Below are positions 16,348 through 24,571 of a DNA stretch of 56,044 nt, piece by piece (the first letter of the stretch is position 1; each line of letters begins with the position of its first letter). Under the pieces are notes generated by a model, which was not told the origin of the DNA, ran no database searches, and saw only the letters and a list, made by a program, of their open reading frames with translations. Where the stretch lies: assembly GCF_019424165.1 (NCBI RefSeq), contig NZ_JAHZAA010000010.1:8940-64983 (forward strand), given 5' to 3'. The position numbers and the translations under genes were made by a program. The stretch is from Desulfovibrio sp. (GTDB lineage Bacteria; Desulfobacterota; Desulfovibrionia; Desulfovibrionales; Desulfovibrionaceae).

Positions 16348-17196
16348 CTAGTCCCACACCAAGGCGCACCATTCGCCGTCCAGCACACGCCGTGGCTTGG
16401 GCAGACATTGGGCGGTGTAGGCCGCTTCAACGCTGTCGGCCTGAATTTCCAGCAACCCCGAAAGCACAAGGCACGCCCCCGGCTTGCAGGCCTGCACGAT
16501 AAGCGGAGCAAGCTCAATGAGGGGCCGTGCCAGAATATTTGCCAGCACGAGGTCATACGTTTTGCCAGGCACGGCATCTATACTGCCCTGCCCCACCGCA
16601 AATTCCTCCACCTTATTGAGCGTACGGTTTTCCAGGGCGTTTTCCACAGCAAGGGAATCAATATCCAGTCCCTCGCCCTGCAAACCGCTCTTGCAGCAGG
16701 CGATGCCCAGCACCCCGGACCCGGTGCCGAGGTCCAGAAATGTTTCGCCGGGCGACAGCCGCCCAGCGTCCAGCAGATCGCTCAGCACCATGAGGCACAG
16801 GGCCGTAGTAGCGTGATGGCCGGTGCCAAAGGCACTTTTGGGTTCGATGAGTACCTTGACGCGCTCAGAAAATTCCTCACTGTCCGCCAGCCAGGGGGGC
16901 AGAACAACAAAGCGCCGCCCGCAGGGTACAGGAGTAAAAAACTGCTTCCATGCGGCTACCCAGTCCTGCTCTTCAAGGCTTTGCACAGCGCATCTGGCCC
17001 CGGGCAGGCGTGCTTCAAAGGCATTGCACAGGTTCCGGATAAAGTCGGCGTTCTCGCAATGCACACGAAAGCGGCTTTCGCCTGTGGGCAGGCTTTCTTC
17101 TTCCCACCCGAAAGGCACTTCCAGGGTCAACAGGCCGAGGGCCTGATCATAGGCGTCTTCACGCACGATAACTTCAAGCTGAAAAATCTTCTTCAT
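16348..17196 (-). CDS. prmA: Ribosomal protein L11 methyltransferase
   Basis: The 282-residue product matches PrmA, which trimethylates amino groups of ribosomal protein L11 using SAM. It has the two-domain layout: an N-terminal substrate-recognition domain (1-90), then EPKSAFGTGHHATT (118-131), SAM motif I DLGTGSG (155-161) and the PrmA-type NILARPL motif (220-226). The start at 17196 has only a weak purine stretch upstream, but no other start keeps the family N-terminus. It is divergent from another methyltransferase gene (17572) and is followed closely by a small membrane protein. Confidence 0.95.
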   Translation of the reverse strand: MKKIFQLEVIVREDAYDQALGLLTLEVPFGWEEESLPTGESRFRVHCENADFIRNLCNAFEARLPGARCAVQSLEEQDWVAAWKQFFTPVPCGRRFVVLPPWLADSEEFSERVKVLIEPKSAFGTGHHATTALCLMVLSDLLDAGRLSPGETFLDLGTGSGVLGIACCKSGLQGEGLDIDSLAVENALENRTLNKVEEFAVGQGSIDAVPGKTYDLVLANILARPLIELAPLIVQACKPGACLVLSGLLEIQADSVEAAYTAQCLPKPRRVLDGEWCALVWD

Positions 17197-17571
17197 ATTG
17201 CGTCTCTTTTTACGTCTCTTTTACTGTAACAGGCCGGAAAGTCAGGCCAGCATGCCAGACTTTTTTCCTGTGGTCGAGGGTGCTACAAGCACCAATGCCG
17301 CATCCTTTTCCCCTCTCAGGATTGTCTGGATTTCGCGCACTGCCCGGCATACGCGCCACAGCAGATTGCACATTGCCATGCGCGAAGATTCTTAGTAAAA
17401 AGATAATTTGCACTCCGCCAACAGAGCATCTTTATTTTGAAATGCTTGCATCGCGGGTGAAGCAAGTTCGCCCTGCAAACATTTCATGGCGCGTTTTTTT
17501 ACAAAACTCCGCGCAGAGCAGAAACATTTTCAGTGTTCCTCTGCTCTAATTCACGTTTTTAAGGAAAGTAC
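17197..17571. other. 375-bp divergent intergenic region
   Basis: It lies between prmA (minus) and the methyltransferase-YcaO pair (plus), so it should hold both promoters. The only clear structure is the 27-nt repeat copy at 17423-17449. Short frames here have no coding character. Confidence 0.6.
17423..17449 (+). repeat. 27-nt repeat, copy B
   Basis: It starts AGAGCATCTTTATTTTGAAA and ends TGCTTGC. It differs from the minus-strand copy at 8294-8320 at two positions and resembles both ends of the element at 22581-22727. Confidence 0.8.
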
Positions 17572-18294
17572 ATGCCAACAAGCACGGAAGAACTCGACAA
17601 TATTCTCGCCGTGATCCGCGCCGACTTTGATGTGGATTTCGAGCCGTTGCAGGTTGATGAAAATCCCCTGCACATTTTATCCATCAGCAACATGCAATCG
17701 CATCTGGACAGGCTGCTGCAAAAGCGTGCCATCCGCGATCCGCTCAAAGACCTGCCCCTGTGGGCCAAGGTCTGGCCCGGTTCTTTCGTGCTTGGCCGCC
17801 TGCTGCGAAAATATGAGCCGCAGGGCAAAAGCCTGCTGGAACTGGGCGCGGGCTGTGGCGTGCTCAGTCTTGTGGCTGCCCGTTACGGATTTACCCGTGT
17901 TGTGGTCAGCGACGTGGTGGATGAGGCCCTGCGCTTTGCCAAAGCCAACGTGCTGCGCAACAATCTTCAGGATATCATTGAGGTTGCCCGTGTTGATGTG
18001 ACCACTCCGGGGCGTGACCCGCGCTTTGCCGGTGGATTCGACCTTATGGCCGCTTCGGAAATTCTTTACCTTGACGACCTGCACAGACCTCTGGTGAAAT
18101 TTGTAGACCGCCATCTGGCCCCCGGCGGCAAGGCCCTGTTCTGCACTGACATGGCCCGCGCCAAGCCTCATTTTGCCAAGCTGGCGGCAAAAACATTCAA
18201 GGTTACTGAAGGCCGCATTGGCGTCAAAACCAACGACGACAATGGCGAAGAACAACGCCGCATATACAGCATTCTGATTCTGGAGCGCCCATGA
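17572..18294 (+). CDS. Class I SAM methyltransferase (protein-lysine methyltransferase-like)
   Basis: The 240-residue product has SAM motif I ELGAGCGVLSLVAARYG at about 90-106, and before it PLWAKVWPGSFVLGRLL (62-78), the tryptophan-rich stretch typical of the Methyltransf_16 group, which includes METTL-type protein-lysine methyltransferases. A GGAAAG lies before the ATG. Its stop overlaps the start of the YcaO gene (ATGA), so the two are translated together and probably act on the same target. It is not a second prmA: the N-terminal L11-binding domain and the NILARPL motif are absent. The substrate is unknown. Confidence 0.85.
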   Translation: MPTSTEELDNILAVIRADFDVDFEPLQVDENPLHILSISNMQSHLDRLLQKRAIRDPLKDLPLWAKVWPGSFVLGRLLRKYEPQGKSLLELGAGCGVLSLVAARYGFTRVVVSDVVDEALRFAKANVLRNNLQDIIEVARVDVTTPGRDPRFAGGFDLMAASEILYLDDLHRPLVKFVDRHLAPGGKALFCTDMARAKPHFAKLAAKTFKVTEGRIGVKTNDDNGEEQRRIYSILILERP

Positions 18295-20033
18295 ACACGC
18301 ACCTTCCCCGCATACAACTGGCCCCCTGCCCCAAGGGTTATACCCGTGATCTGGACAAAACCATGAGCCCGCCGCAAACCATCGCCCGTGTGCGCCAGCG
18401 GCTGACCGTGGCCGATCTGGACATCCTTGCCAGTACCAAAAGGGTGGACGTGGACCGGCTGGGCATTCCCGTTTTTCTCAGCATATGCGGGGCTGATGCC
18501 CGGCGCATCATGCCCACACGCAAGCAGATGGGCAAAGGCTCGTCTCCTGAGCAGGCCGAAGCATCTGCCCTTATGGAGCTTATGGAACGCTACGCGTTTT
18601 TCAGCTTTTGGCAGAAACGGCCCCATATGGAACGGGCCACGTGGAGCGAAGCCGAAGAGCGTTTCGGCAACGCCCTGATTCCGCTTGCCGAAATGCTGCG
18701 CTCAGTCAACGAAGAGCTTGATGAAAACAAGGCCCGCCGTGTACTCGACCTTATAAGCTGGAGCTTTTATCCGGCCACGCGCCTGCCCGATGAAGCCACG
18801 GTATGGCTGCCGCTGGATTGGTTCAAGCTGCTGGGTGAATTCAACGGCACCTCTGCTGGCAACAGCCCTGAAGAATCCCTTCTTCAAGGATTGAGCGAGC
18901 TTATTGAACGCCACGTGTGCTGCCTTGTTGACCGCGGCCGTTCCGCCACCCCCACCATTGACCCAGCTACCTGCCAGGATCCGGTGCTCCGCCAGTTGAT
19001 TGAAGCCTTTGCCAAAGAAGGCGTCCATCTGGTGCTCAAGGATTTTTCTCTCGGCATGCCCCTGCCTACAGTGGCCGCCATCGCGTGGGACCCGGCCACC
19101 CTCGGCCAAAGTTCTGAAATAGTGTTCACAGCGGGTACGGCTGCGTCGCCGGCCAAGGCAGCCATCCGTGCGGTAACTGAAGTGGCCCAGCTTGCCGGAG
19201 ATTTTTGCACCAATGCCTGTTACGAGGCATCCGGCCTGCCCAAATTCAATACCCTTGAAGAGGCCGCATGGCTGCTTGACGGCCCCACCGTGAGCCTGGA
19301 AAGCCTACCCACAGTGGAAAACAGCGACATCAGGCAGGAACTGCTTACCGCCCTTGAAGGCATACGCCCGCTGACCATGTATGCTGTAGAAACCACCCAT
19401 CCGCGCCTGGGCATTCCGGCCCATTACAACATCATACCCGGTATGGCTTTCAGAGAGCGTGACCGCAACCAGAGCCTGGGGCTTTTTGTCGGCCGCAAGC
19501 TGGTGGAAGAAGCTGACGCTCCTACCGCCATCGAGGGCCTGCGCGTACTTGAACAATGCTACCCCGGCGCGCACTTTCTGCCCTTTTTTCACGGCATGCT
19601 GGCCCTGCGGGCTGAAGAATGGGATAGCGCCCGCGCCTTTTTCGCCCAGGCCCTGCCCCTGCAACCGGATGCCGATGCCCAGGCTCTGGCAGCCTTTTAC
19701 CTGGCATATACCGACACCCTTCAGGGGCGTTGGGCCGAATCCATACCCGCCCTGGCCGAAGCAGTGAACCTGTGTCCTGAAATGAAAGAATACGGCAATC
19801 TGCTTGGCGTGGCACGCTTTAAAACCGGCGATTATGCGGCAGCGGCAGAGGCCTTTGCCGCAGTTCTGCGCGTGGACAAGGGTTCAGCTATGGACCTTGC
19901 CAACCTGGGGCTGTGCGAAAAATTTATGGGCAAGCATGAGGATGCCCGCCGCCATCTGACGGCGGCTCTGGAACTGGACCCCAACCTTGATTTTGCCCGC
20001 CAGCATCTGACACAGATGGACGCACAGGGGTAA
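18291..20033 (+). CDS. YcaO-domain protein with C-terminal TPR repeats
   Basis: The 580-residue protein has a YcaO domain (about 15-400) and TPR repeats (about 425-575). The YcaO ATP/magnesium motifs are intact: SSPEQAEASALMELMERY at 84-101, NSPEESLLQGLSELIERH at 191-208, and AAIRAVTEVAQ near 290-300. YcaO enzymes phosphorylate a peptide-bond oxygen so that a cysteine, a sulfide or an amide can attack; they make azolines, thioamides or amidines in peptides and proteins. The DKTxxPPQTI N-terminus resembles stand-alone thioamide-type YcaOs. The TPR part may bind the target or a partner. No precursor-peptide gene or TfuA gene is adjacent. It overlaps the upstream methyltransferase by 4 nt and ends before a long hairpin. 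Confidence 0.9.
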   Translation: MNTHLPRIQLAPCPKGYTRDLDKTMSPPQTIARVRQRLTVADLDILASTKRVDVDRLGIPVFLSICGADARRIMPTRKQMGKGSSPEQAEASALMELMERYAFFSFWQKRPHMERATWSEAEERFGNALIPLAEMLRSVNEELDENKARRVLDLISWSFYPATRLPDEATVWLPLDWFKLLGEFNGTSAGNSPEESLLQGLSELIERHVCCLVDRGRSATPTIDPATCQDPVLRQLIEAFAKEGVHLVLKDFSLGMPLPTVAAIAWDPATLGQSSEIVFTAGTAASPAKAAIRAVTEVAQLAGDFCTNACYEASGLPKFNTLEEAAWLLDGPTVSLESLPTVENSDIRQELLTALEGIRPLTMYAVETTHPRLGIPAHYNIIPGMAFRERDRNQSLGLFVGRKLVEEADAPTAIEGLRVLEQCYPGAHFLPFFHGMLALRAEEWDSARAFFAQALPLQPDADAQALAAFYLAYTDTLQGRWAESIPALAEAVNLCPEMKEYGNLLGVARFKTGDYAAAAEAFAAVLRVDKGSAMDLANLGLCEKFMGKHEDARRHLTAALELDPNLDFARQHLTQMDAQG

Positions 20034-20347
20034 TGGCTGTTTTTTAACGAGCCTGTGTATAACAAACTGTGAACCCCGGCCTTTTGCTCCGGACGTGTGC
20101 TTTATGTACACGTTTATTGCAAAAGACCGGGGTTCTGCTTCTGAAGCGTATCGTCTACAGCCCTGCGCCTGATGGCAGCAAAGAACAGCACAGACGGCGC
20201 GCACTATCACCCCCCGCGCTGCCTCTTGTGCTGTCTGCCCTCACTGTGCGAAAGGCCGCACTGTATTACTAAAATTATAGATAGTTACCGTTGTTACGGC
20301 GTTCATATGACGCGCATTCCGGCATATCGCCGCGCAACGAACGTGCG
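20034..20347. other. 314-bp convergent intergenic region
   Basis: It lies between the YcaO gene (plus) and the HlyD gene (minus). The main content is the long hairpin at 20071-20135. Nothing coding is seen. Confidence 0.7.
20071..20135. terminator. Long multi-part hairpin between convergent genes
   Basis: GAACCCCGG (20071-20079) pairs with CCGGGGTTC (20127-20135). CTTTTGC (20081-20087) pairs with GCAAAAG (20119-20125). ACGTGT (20093-20098) pairs with ACACGT (20108-20113). This makes one 65-nt three-segment stem. There is no T-run, so it may be a bidirectional terminator or a transcript-end protector. Confidence 0.65.
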
Positions 20348-21562
20348 TTAAAAGCCGTAAAATCCCCACAAATTGCGTGTAAATACTACGCATCCGGCCT
20401 GTGTACCGGGCGGCGGCAGGGCTTTGTCGCCCGGTTCAATGCTGATGCGCACAGGCGTATACAGTACCGCAGATATCCCGCTTTGCATCGTTGTGCCGCC
20501 CTGCTTCTCCTGTTTGCCGCCGGGCAGAACCTGTGGCGCAAGCACGTCCAGCACCGTTCCGCGCAGGGTCTGACCATCTTCCAGCTCAATACGGCAAGGC
20601 AGGCCCGGCAGTATGCCCTCGGCCCTGTCTTGCGCAAAATACGCCAGCAGCCAGTAATTCTCCGACACGGCTGCTCCCTCCGGCAAAAGCAACACAAGAG
20701 CTTCACCGCTTCGGGCCATCTGCCCTGCAGCACCAGTTATGCGCAGTACACGCCCGTCAACGGGCGCATACAGGCTGGCGTCTGCCGGAGTGCCATAATG
20801 CCCCTTTCGTGTTACCTCAGGCATGGCTGAAGGCACCGGCGCATAGCGCTGGCGCGAGGACATCTGCTTGTAACGCAGCATTTCCTGCCGTATGCGGCCC
20901 AGCTCCTGCTCCAGGGCAGCGCGCATGCGGCTGGCTTCTTCGTGTTCCACCCTGGACAGTTCCATCTGCCTGCGCGCCTGCGTCTCGGACTTTACGGCTG
21001 CGGCATACCTGTTTTTTCCCACTGCCCGCTCGCCGCCCTGGGCATCAAGCGAGCGCACATCCAGTTGCAGGCGCACGTGCAGGGCCACGCTGTCCTGCTG
21101 CAGACGCAGCCTGGCATCCTCTTCGTTGCGTGCCAGGGCCAGACGGCGCACCATATCCTGCTCTGCCTCCTGCGCGGCCTTAAGGCGCGCGGCGGCTTCT
21201 TCCATCGTGGGCGGGCCGGAAGCCTGCCCGGCCATGCCGCGCAAGGATGCACCTTCGCGGCCGGCCTCGGCAAGACGGTCATGATAGGCGCGGGCATTCA
21301 GGCGCAACAAGGGCTGCCCACGGCGCACACTGTCACCCTCGCGCACAAAAAAACCTTCCACAGGCGCGGAAAATTCCGGCGCAACCACATGCACCATGGC
21401 ATCAAGAAAGGCATGCTCGCTGATTATGCGGCCCTGAGCCAGCCACAGCCAGGCACAGCCCAAAAGAAGCAACACAAGCACCCATAGCGGCAACAGGCGC
21501 AGCCACAGGGATTTTTTCCCGCTTTTGCGCGGAGGCATTTCAATATACAGAGCTTCGGACAT
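20348..21562 (-). CDS. HlyD-family membrane fusion protein
   Basis: The 404-residue periplasmic adaptor has one N-terminal membrane segment (about 19-42, LWLRLLPLWVLVLLLLG), a split biotinyl-lipoyl domain (FSAPVEGFFVREGDSVRRGQ, with the second half SLYAPVDGRVLRITGAAGQM), and a long coiled-coil hairpin between (about 110-250). It should link an inner-membrane pump to an outer-membrane channel, or stabilise a membrane-bound synthase. AAGGA precedes the ATG at 21562; an in-frame start at 21700 is rejected because it overlaps the promoter area and lacks a ribosome site. Neither a pump nor a TolC gene is next to it in the window. Confidence 0.88.
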   Translation of the reverse strand: MSEALYIEMPPRKSGKKSLWLRLLPLWVLVLLLLGCAWLWLAQGRIISEHAFLDAMVHVVAPEFSAPVEGFFVREGDSVRRGQPLLRLNARAYHDRLAEAGREGASLRGMAGQASGPPTMEEAAARLKAAQEAEQDMVRRLALARNEEDARLRLQQDSVALHVRLQLDVRSLDAQGGERAVGKNRYAAAVKSETQARRQMELSRVEHEEASRMRAALEQELGRIRQEMLRYKQMSSRQRYAPVPSAMPEVTRKGHYGTPADASLYAPVDGRVLRITGAAGQMARSGEALVLLLPEGAAVSENYWLLAYFAQDRAEGILPGLPCRIELEDGQTLRGTVLDVLAPQVLPGGKQEKQGGTTMQSGISAVLYTPVRISIEPGDKALPPPGTQAGCVVFTRNLWGFYGF

Positions 21563-21742
21563 GATTTTTCCTTGGCTTGAAGCATGAACGAACCAGCCGG
21601 TAAAAAATATGCAGATACCATACCATGCGAAGCGAAACGACAGAACAACCCACTTTACAAGGTGCTGGCCTGCGCATACAAAGGCTGCATTGCCGCACAC
21701 CCCGGCTCCATGTCAAAACTCCGCCAGGAGAATACTGTCATC

Positions 21743-22453
21743 ATGCTTATCACGCGTTTTTGCGCCCTGCTCTGCCTGGGCGTTCTGCTTTTCGGCTGCT
21801 CCACCCGCCCTGTGGTCGTTGTGGAAAAAGATCAATTCATCCGTATGGCCAGAGCCATGCCCAAAGAACTTCAAGCCCGCAACCTGCTGGACGACAAAGG
21901 TTCCTACGTGGCCCCCATGTCTTTTGCGGGTTATAAAAGTTATGGCGAAACGCTTTTCCGGCGGCTTTCTCCCTCCTTCATGGCCGGTGAAACAAGCCAC
22001 GATGTGTATCTGGGCAGTACCTTTGCCGCCACCATGCAGCCAGACAGCCGCGTCACGCATTGGGATAACGGCTTCCGCATCAGGCATGCCACACAAACCC
22101 TTACCGCCAACATGGTGGCCATCGCGGACTGGAACGGCGACGGGCAGGATGAATGGATAGTGGCCTGCACCGTTGAGCCGCGCATGGGTGGACGCACGCG
22201 CACCTATTACCTTCTTGTTCCCCCGCCGCAGAACGATCAGGAAATGCTCAAAGGAACCGTGGCCGCCATCAATGAATGCTTCGGCCTGTCCTGCACAGTT
22301 TTTGTGCGCGACAGCAAGATTATCGAAAGGGCCGCTTCCAATCCGCTTGCACCGCCCACCGAAGTGCACGATGTCGTACCCGGCCTGCAACCCGTAACGG
22401 AGCCGCCTAAAAAAGATCCCGCCAGGGGCGGTCTTGAAGAACGCAGCCTGTAG
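21743..22453 (+). CDS. Lipoprotein of unknown function
   Basis: From the ATG at 21743 the product has 236 residues and a lipoprotein signal: hydrophobic core CALLCLGVLLFG and lipobox LLFGC with C19 as the lipid-bearing cysteine. AGGAG lies 12 nt upstream. An in-frame start at 21584 would put the signal inside the protein and overlap the HlyD leader. Residues 129-138 read DWNGDGQDEW, a calcium-loop type motif as in FG-GAP or dockerin-like repeats, here as a single copy. The tail is proline-rich. I do not recognise the family. It is divergent from the HlyD gene, so the two may share regulation. Confidence 0.8.
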   Translation: MLITRFCALLCLGVLLFGCSTRPVVVVEKDQFIRMARAMPKELQARNLLDDKGSYVAPMSFAGYKSYGETLFRRLSPSFMAGETSHDVYLGSTFAATMQPDSRVTHWDNGFRIRHATQTLTANMVAIADWNGDGQDEWIVACTVEPRMGGRTRTYYLLVPPPQNDQEMLKGTVAAINECFGLSCTVFVRDSKIIERAASNPLAPPTEVHDVVPGLQPVTEPPKKDPARGGLEERSL

Positions 22454-22514
22454 GCCACCTGCCCAACAGGTAACGTAAAAAAACAACTTCGCTCGCGCAG
22501 CCCTGCGCGCACAT

Positions 22515-22546
22515 GAAAGAACCCCGGCCTTGGCCGGGGTTCTTTC
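22515..22546 (+). terminator. Perfect 15-bp hairpin after the lipoprotein gene
   Basis: GAAAGAACCCCGGCC (22515-22529) pairs perfectly with 22532-22546 around TT. No clear T-run. The GAACCCCGGCC core is shared with the hairpin at 20071. Confidence 0.75.
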
Positions 22547-22580
22547 AGTAATAGCAACAGATGCCTGAATCATGCGCCCA

Positions 22581-22727
22581 GGAGCGGATTAATTTTGAAA
22601 TGCTTTACATTTCAAAATTGTCATTCTGCCGAAAAATGCGATTTTCGGCAGAATCCACGCCGCGTTGCGGCGCGCTGCACTCCTGTGCAGTGTTAGAGCC
22701 GTTAAACTTTTTCAAAGTTAAAATGCT
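22581..22727. mobile_element. MITE-like element made of five hairpins, with inverted ends
   Basis: The plus-strand left end (22581-22607) and the minus-strand right end (22727-22701) are diverged copies of the 27-nt repeat, so the element has inverted termini. Inside are five perfect hairpins in a row: arms 22591-22602/22608-22619 (12 bp), 22623-22635/22642-22654 (13 bp), 22658-22663/22667-22672, 22675-22680/22685-22690 and 22705-22710/22714-22719. There is no coding capacity. It ends exactly at the stop codon of the small zinc-finger gene. A nonautonomous mobile or REP/BIME-type element is my inference. Confidence 0.6.
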
Positions 22728-22892
22728 CTAGTCGCATACACCATCGTTTTCAGCGCCAACGGGTACGGTGCAGGCGCTCTGGCGTTTACCGGTACCGTTA
22801 CATTCAAAGCACGGGGTATTGTCCTGATTTTTGCCTGTACCAGAACAGGCAGGGCACACTGTATAATCGTCATTATTTTTTTTATCAGCCAT
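22728..22892 (-). CDS. Small DnaJ-type zinc-finger protein
   Basis: The 54-residue protein starts at 22892, where AAGGAGG lies 7 nt upstream; an in-frame start at 22916 would bury that site. It is almost only a zinc finger: C13-P-A-C16-SGTG and C28-F-E-C31-NGTG, the CxxCxGxG pattern of the DnaJ cysteine-rich domain, giving one four-cysteine zinc site. There is no J domain. Single-finger proteins of this kind may act as redox or protein-binding modules; the function is not known. Its stop codon abuts the hairpin element. Confidence 0.85.
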   Translation of the reverse strand: MADKKNNDDYTVCPACSGTGKNQDNTPCFECNGTGKRQSACTVPVGAENDGVCD

Positions 22893-23277
22893 AGGAATCC
22901 TCCTTTTACGACTCAATGGCAGCTCGGCAACAGGAGCTGGTTTTTCAACCGTACATTCACGAAACCAAACATCTGGGCAGTTTTAAAAAACACTGCTTTG
23001 GCCGGGCATGAGCAAGGCAGCCAGTCCCAAACAGCAACGCTATGCTGAGCGTTTTTGCCTTGCCGCCACCGGATGAAAGTTATACGGCGGCCGGGGCTTG
23101 CCCTGAAGTAAAGCCTAGCATGCTTGCCGGAAAAGATACAACCCGCCTGGCAGCCTCATGCCGCCCGGCGGGTTGAAGAATATTCGCATGCAAATGCACT
23201 GCCGCGTCACGCCCTGCCACTGTATTTTGTATTTTCTTGGGCAGTTGCCGCGAGGGGCAGGTGTTTTTATATCGGGC
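22893..23277. other. 385-bp intergenic region
   Basis: It lies downstream of uraA and upstream of the small zinc-finger gene, both on the minus strand. It holds the uraA terminator candidate at 23133-23176 and presumably the zinc-finger gene promoter. No gene is seen. Confidence 0.6.
23133..23176 (-). terminator. Candidate terminator after uraA
   Basis: On the minus strand AACCCGCC (23174-23167) pairs with GGCGGGTT (23147-23140), followed by the T-rich GTATCTTTTCC. Confidence 0.6.
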
Positions 23278-24537
23278 TCAACTGCGGCTGCGCGGTAAAA
23301 AGAGGTTGAGTGCCACGCCCGTCACTGCCGCAAGGCCTATGCCGCCGAGCTTGAAAGAACCGATGCTGAACTGCATCCCGCCCACACCGAAGATAATGAT
23401 GAGAGCCACGATAACCATATTTCTCGGCTCCATCAGGTCTTTTCCGGCACGTACCAAGGTATTCAGCCCAACCACCATGATGGCCCCGAAAAGCAGGATC
23501 ATTATGCCGCCCATGACGGGAACGGGAATGGACGACAAAAAAGCCCCGATCTTGGACACAAAGGAAAGCAAAATGGCGCACAAGGCCGCCCATGTCATGA
23601 CCGCCGGGTTGAACACGCGGGTCAGGCTCACCGCGCCGATAACCTCGGCATAGGTGGTACAAGGCGGGCCGCCCACAAAACCTGCGGCCATGGTGGCAAT
23701 GCCGTCGCCAAACATGGTGGTGTGCACGCCCGGATCTTTAAGATAGTCACGCCCGGTGATGGAGCTTATGGCGACCACGTCGCCAAAATGCTCAATGGCC
23801 GGGGCAAGGGTTATGGGCATGATAAAGAGTATGGGTTCCCAGGCAAATTCCGGAAAGGTGAACTGCGGCAGGCTCATCCAGGGTGTGGCCGCAACCTTTG
23901 TCCAGTCGCCGAGCCCCAGATACAACGAAACCAGAAAGCCCGCCGTTATACCGCACAGTATGGGCATAAGCCGTAAAAAACCCCGCCCCAGAAGGGAAAC
24001 CAGCACCGTAACCAGAAGCGAAGTCATCGAAACCCACAGGGCCGTTTCTTCGGGAATCAGCTGCACCGCCCCATCGCCGGTTTTGCCAAGGGCCATGTTC
24101 ACGGCCACCGGAGCAAGAATAAGGCCGATAACCATGATAACAGGGCCGGTCACCACCGGGGGCAGCACACGCAAAACCACCTCGATGCCGCGCCAGCGGA
24201 TAAGGCCGCTCAGAATAAAATAGACAAAGCCGGAGCAAACCAGCCCGCCCAGAGTCTGGGCGACACCCCAGGTCTGCACGCCGTAGATGATGGGAGCGAT
24301 AAAAGCAAAGGATGATGCCAGAAAAATCGGCACTTTCCCCTTGGTGCATATCTGAAAAAGCAGCGTCCCCACCCCTGCGGTAAACAAGGCCACGTTACTG
24401 TCCAGCCCGGTAAGTATGGGCACCAGCACCAGTGCGCCAAAGGCCACAAAAAGCATCTGTGCGCCGATCAGGCAATCCCTGAAACGCAGATTGTAGTCGG
24501 TGGGCGCAAATTCCCGCCGCGAGCCGTTCAAGCTCAT
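23278..24537 (-). CDS. uraA: Uracil permease (NCS2 / UraA type)
   Basis: The 419-residue inner-membrane protein has about 12-14 hydrophobic segments and the NCS2 landmarks: LIGAQMLFVAFGALVLVPIL near the start, ALFTAGVGTLLFQI, ITLAPAIEHFGDV (with the conserved AxxEHxGD substrate/proton residues), and GGPPCTTYAEVIGA. It imports uracil with protons. The ATG at 24537 lies 34 nt after the upp stop with a GAGG-type site; an in-frame start at 24723 lies inside upp and is rejected. With upp it forms a salvage operon: uptake, then conversion to UMP. Confidence 0.94.
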   Translation of the reverse strand: MSLNGSRREFAPTDYNLRFRDCLIGAQMLFVAFGALVLVPILTGLDSNVALFTAGVGTLLFQICTKGKVPIFLASSFAFIAPIIYGVQTWGVAQTLGGLVCSGFVYFILSGLIRWRGIEVVLRVLPPVVTGPVIMVIGLILAPVAVNMALGKTGDGAVQLIPEETALWVSMTSLLVTVLVSLLGRGFLRLMPILCGITAGFLVSLYLGLGDWTKVAATPWMSLPQFTFPEFAWEPILFIMPITLAPAIEHFGDVVAISSITGRDYLKDPGVHTTMFGDGIATMAAGFVGGPPCTTYAEVIGAVSLTRVFNPAVMTWAALCAILLSFVSKIGAFLSSIPVPVMGGIMILLFGAIMVVGLNTLVRAGKDLMEPRNMVIVALIIIFGVGGMQFSIGSFKLGGIGLAAVTGVALNLFLPRSRS

Positions 24538-24571
24538 ACCCTGCCTCGATTGTTCTAAAGGTGTGCGGGTG

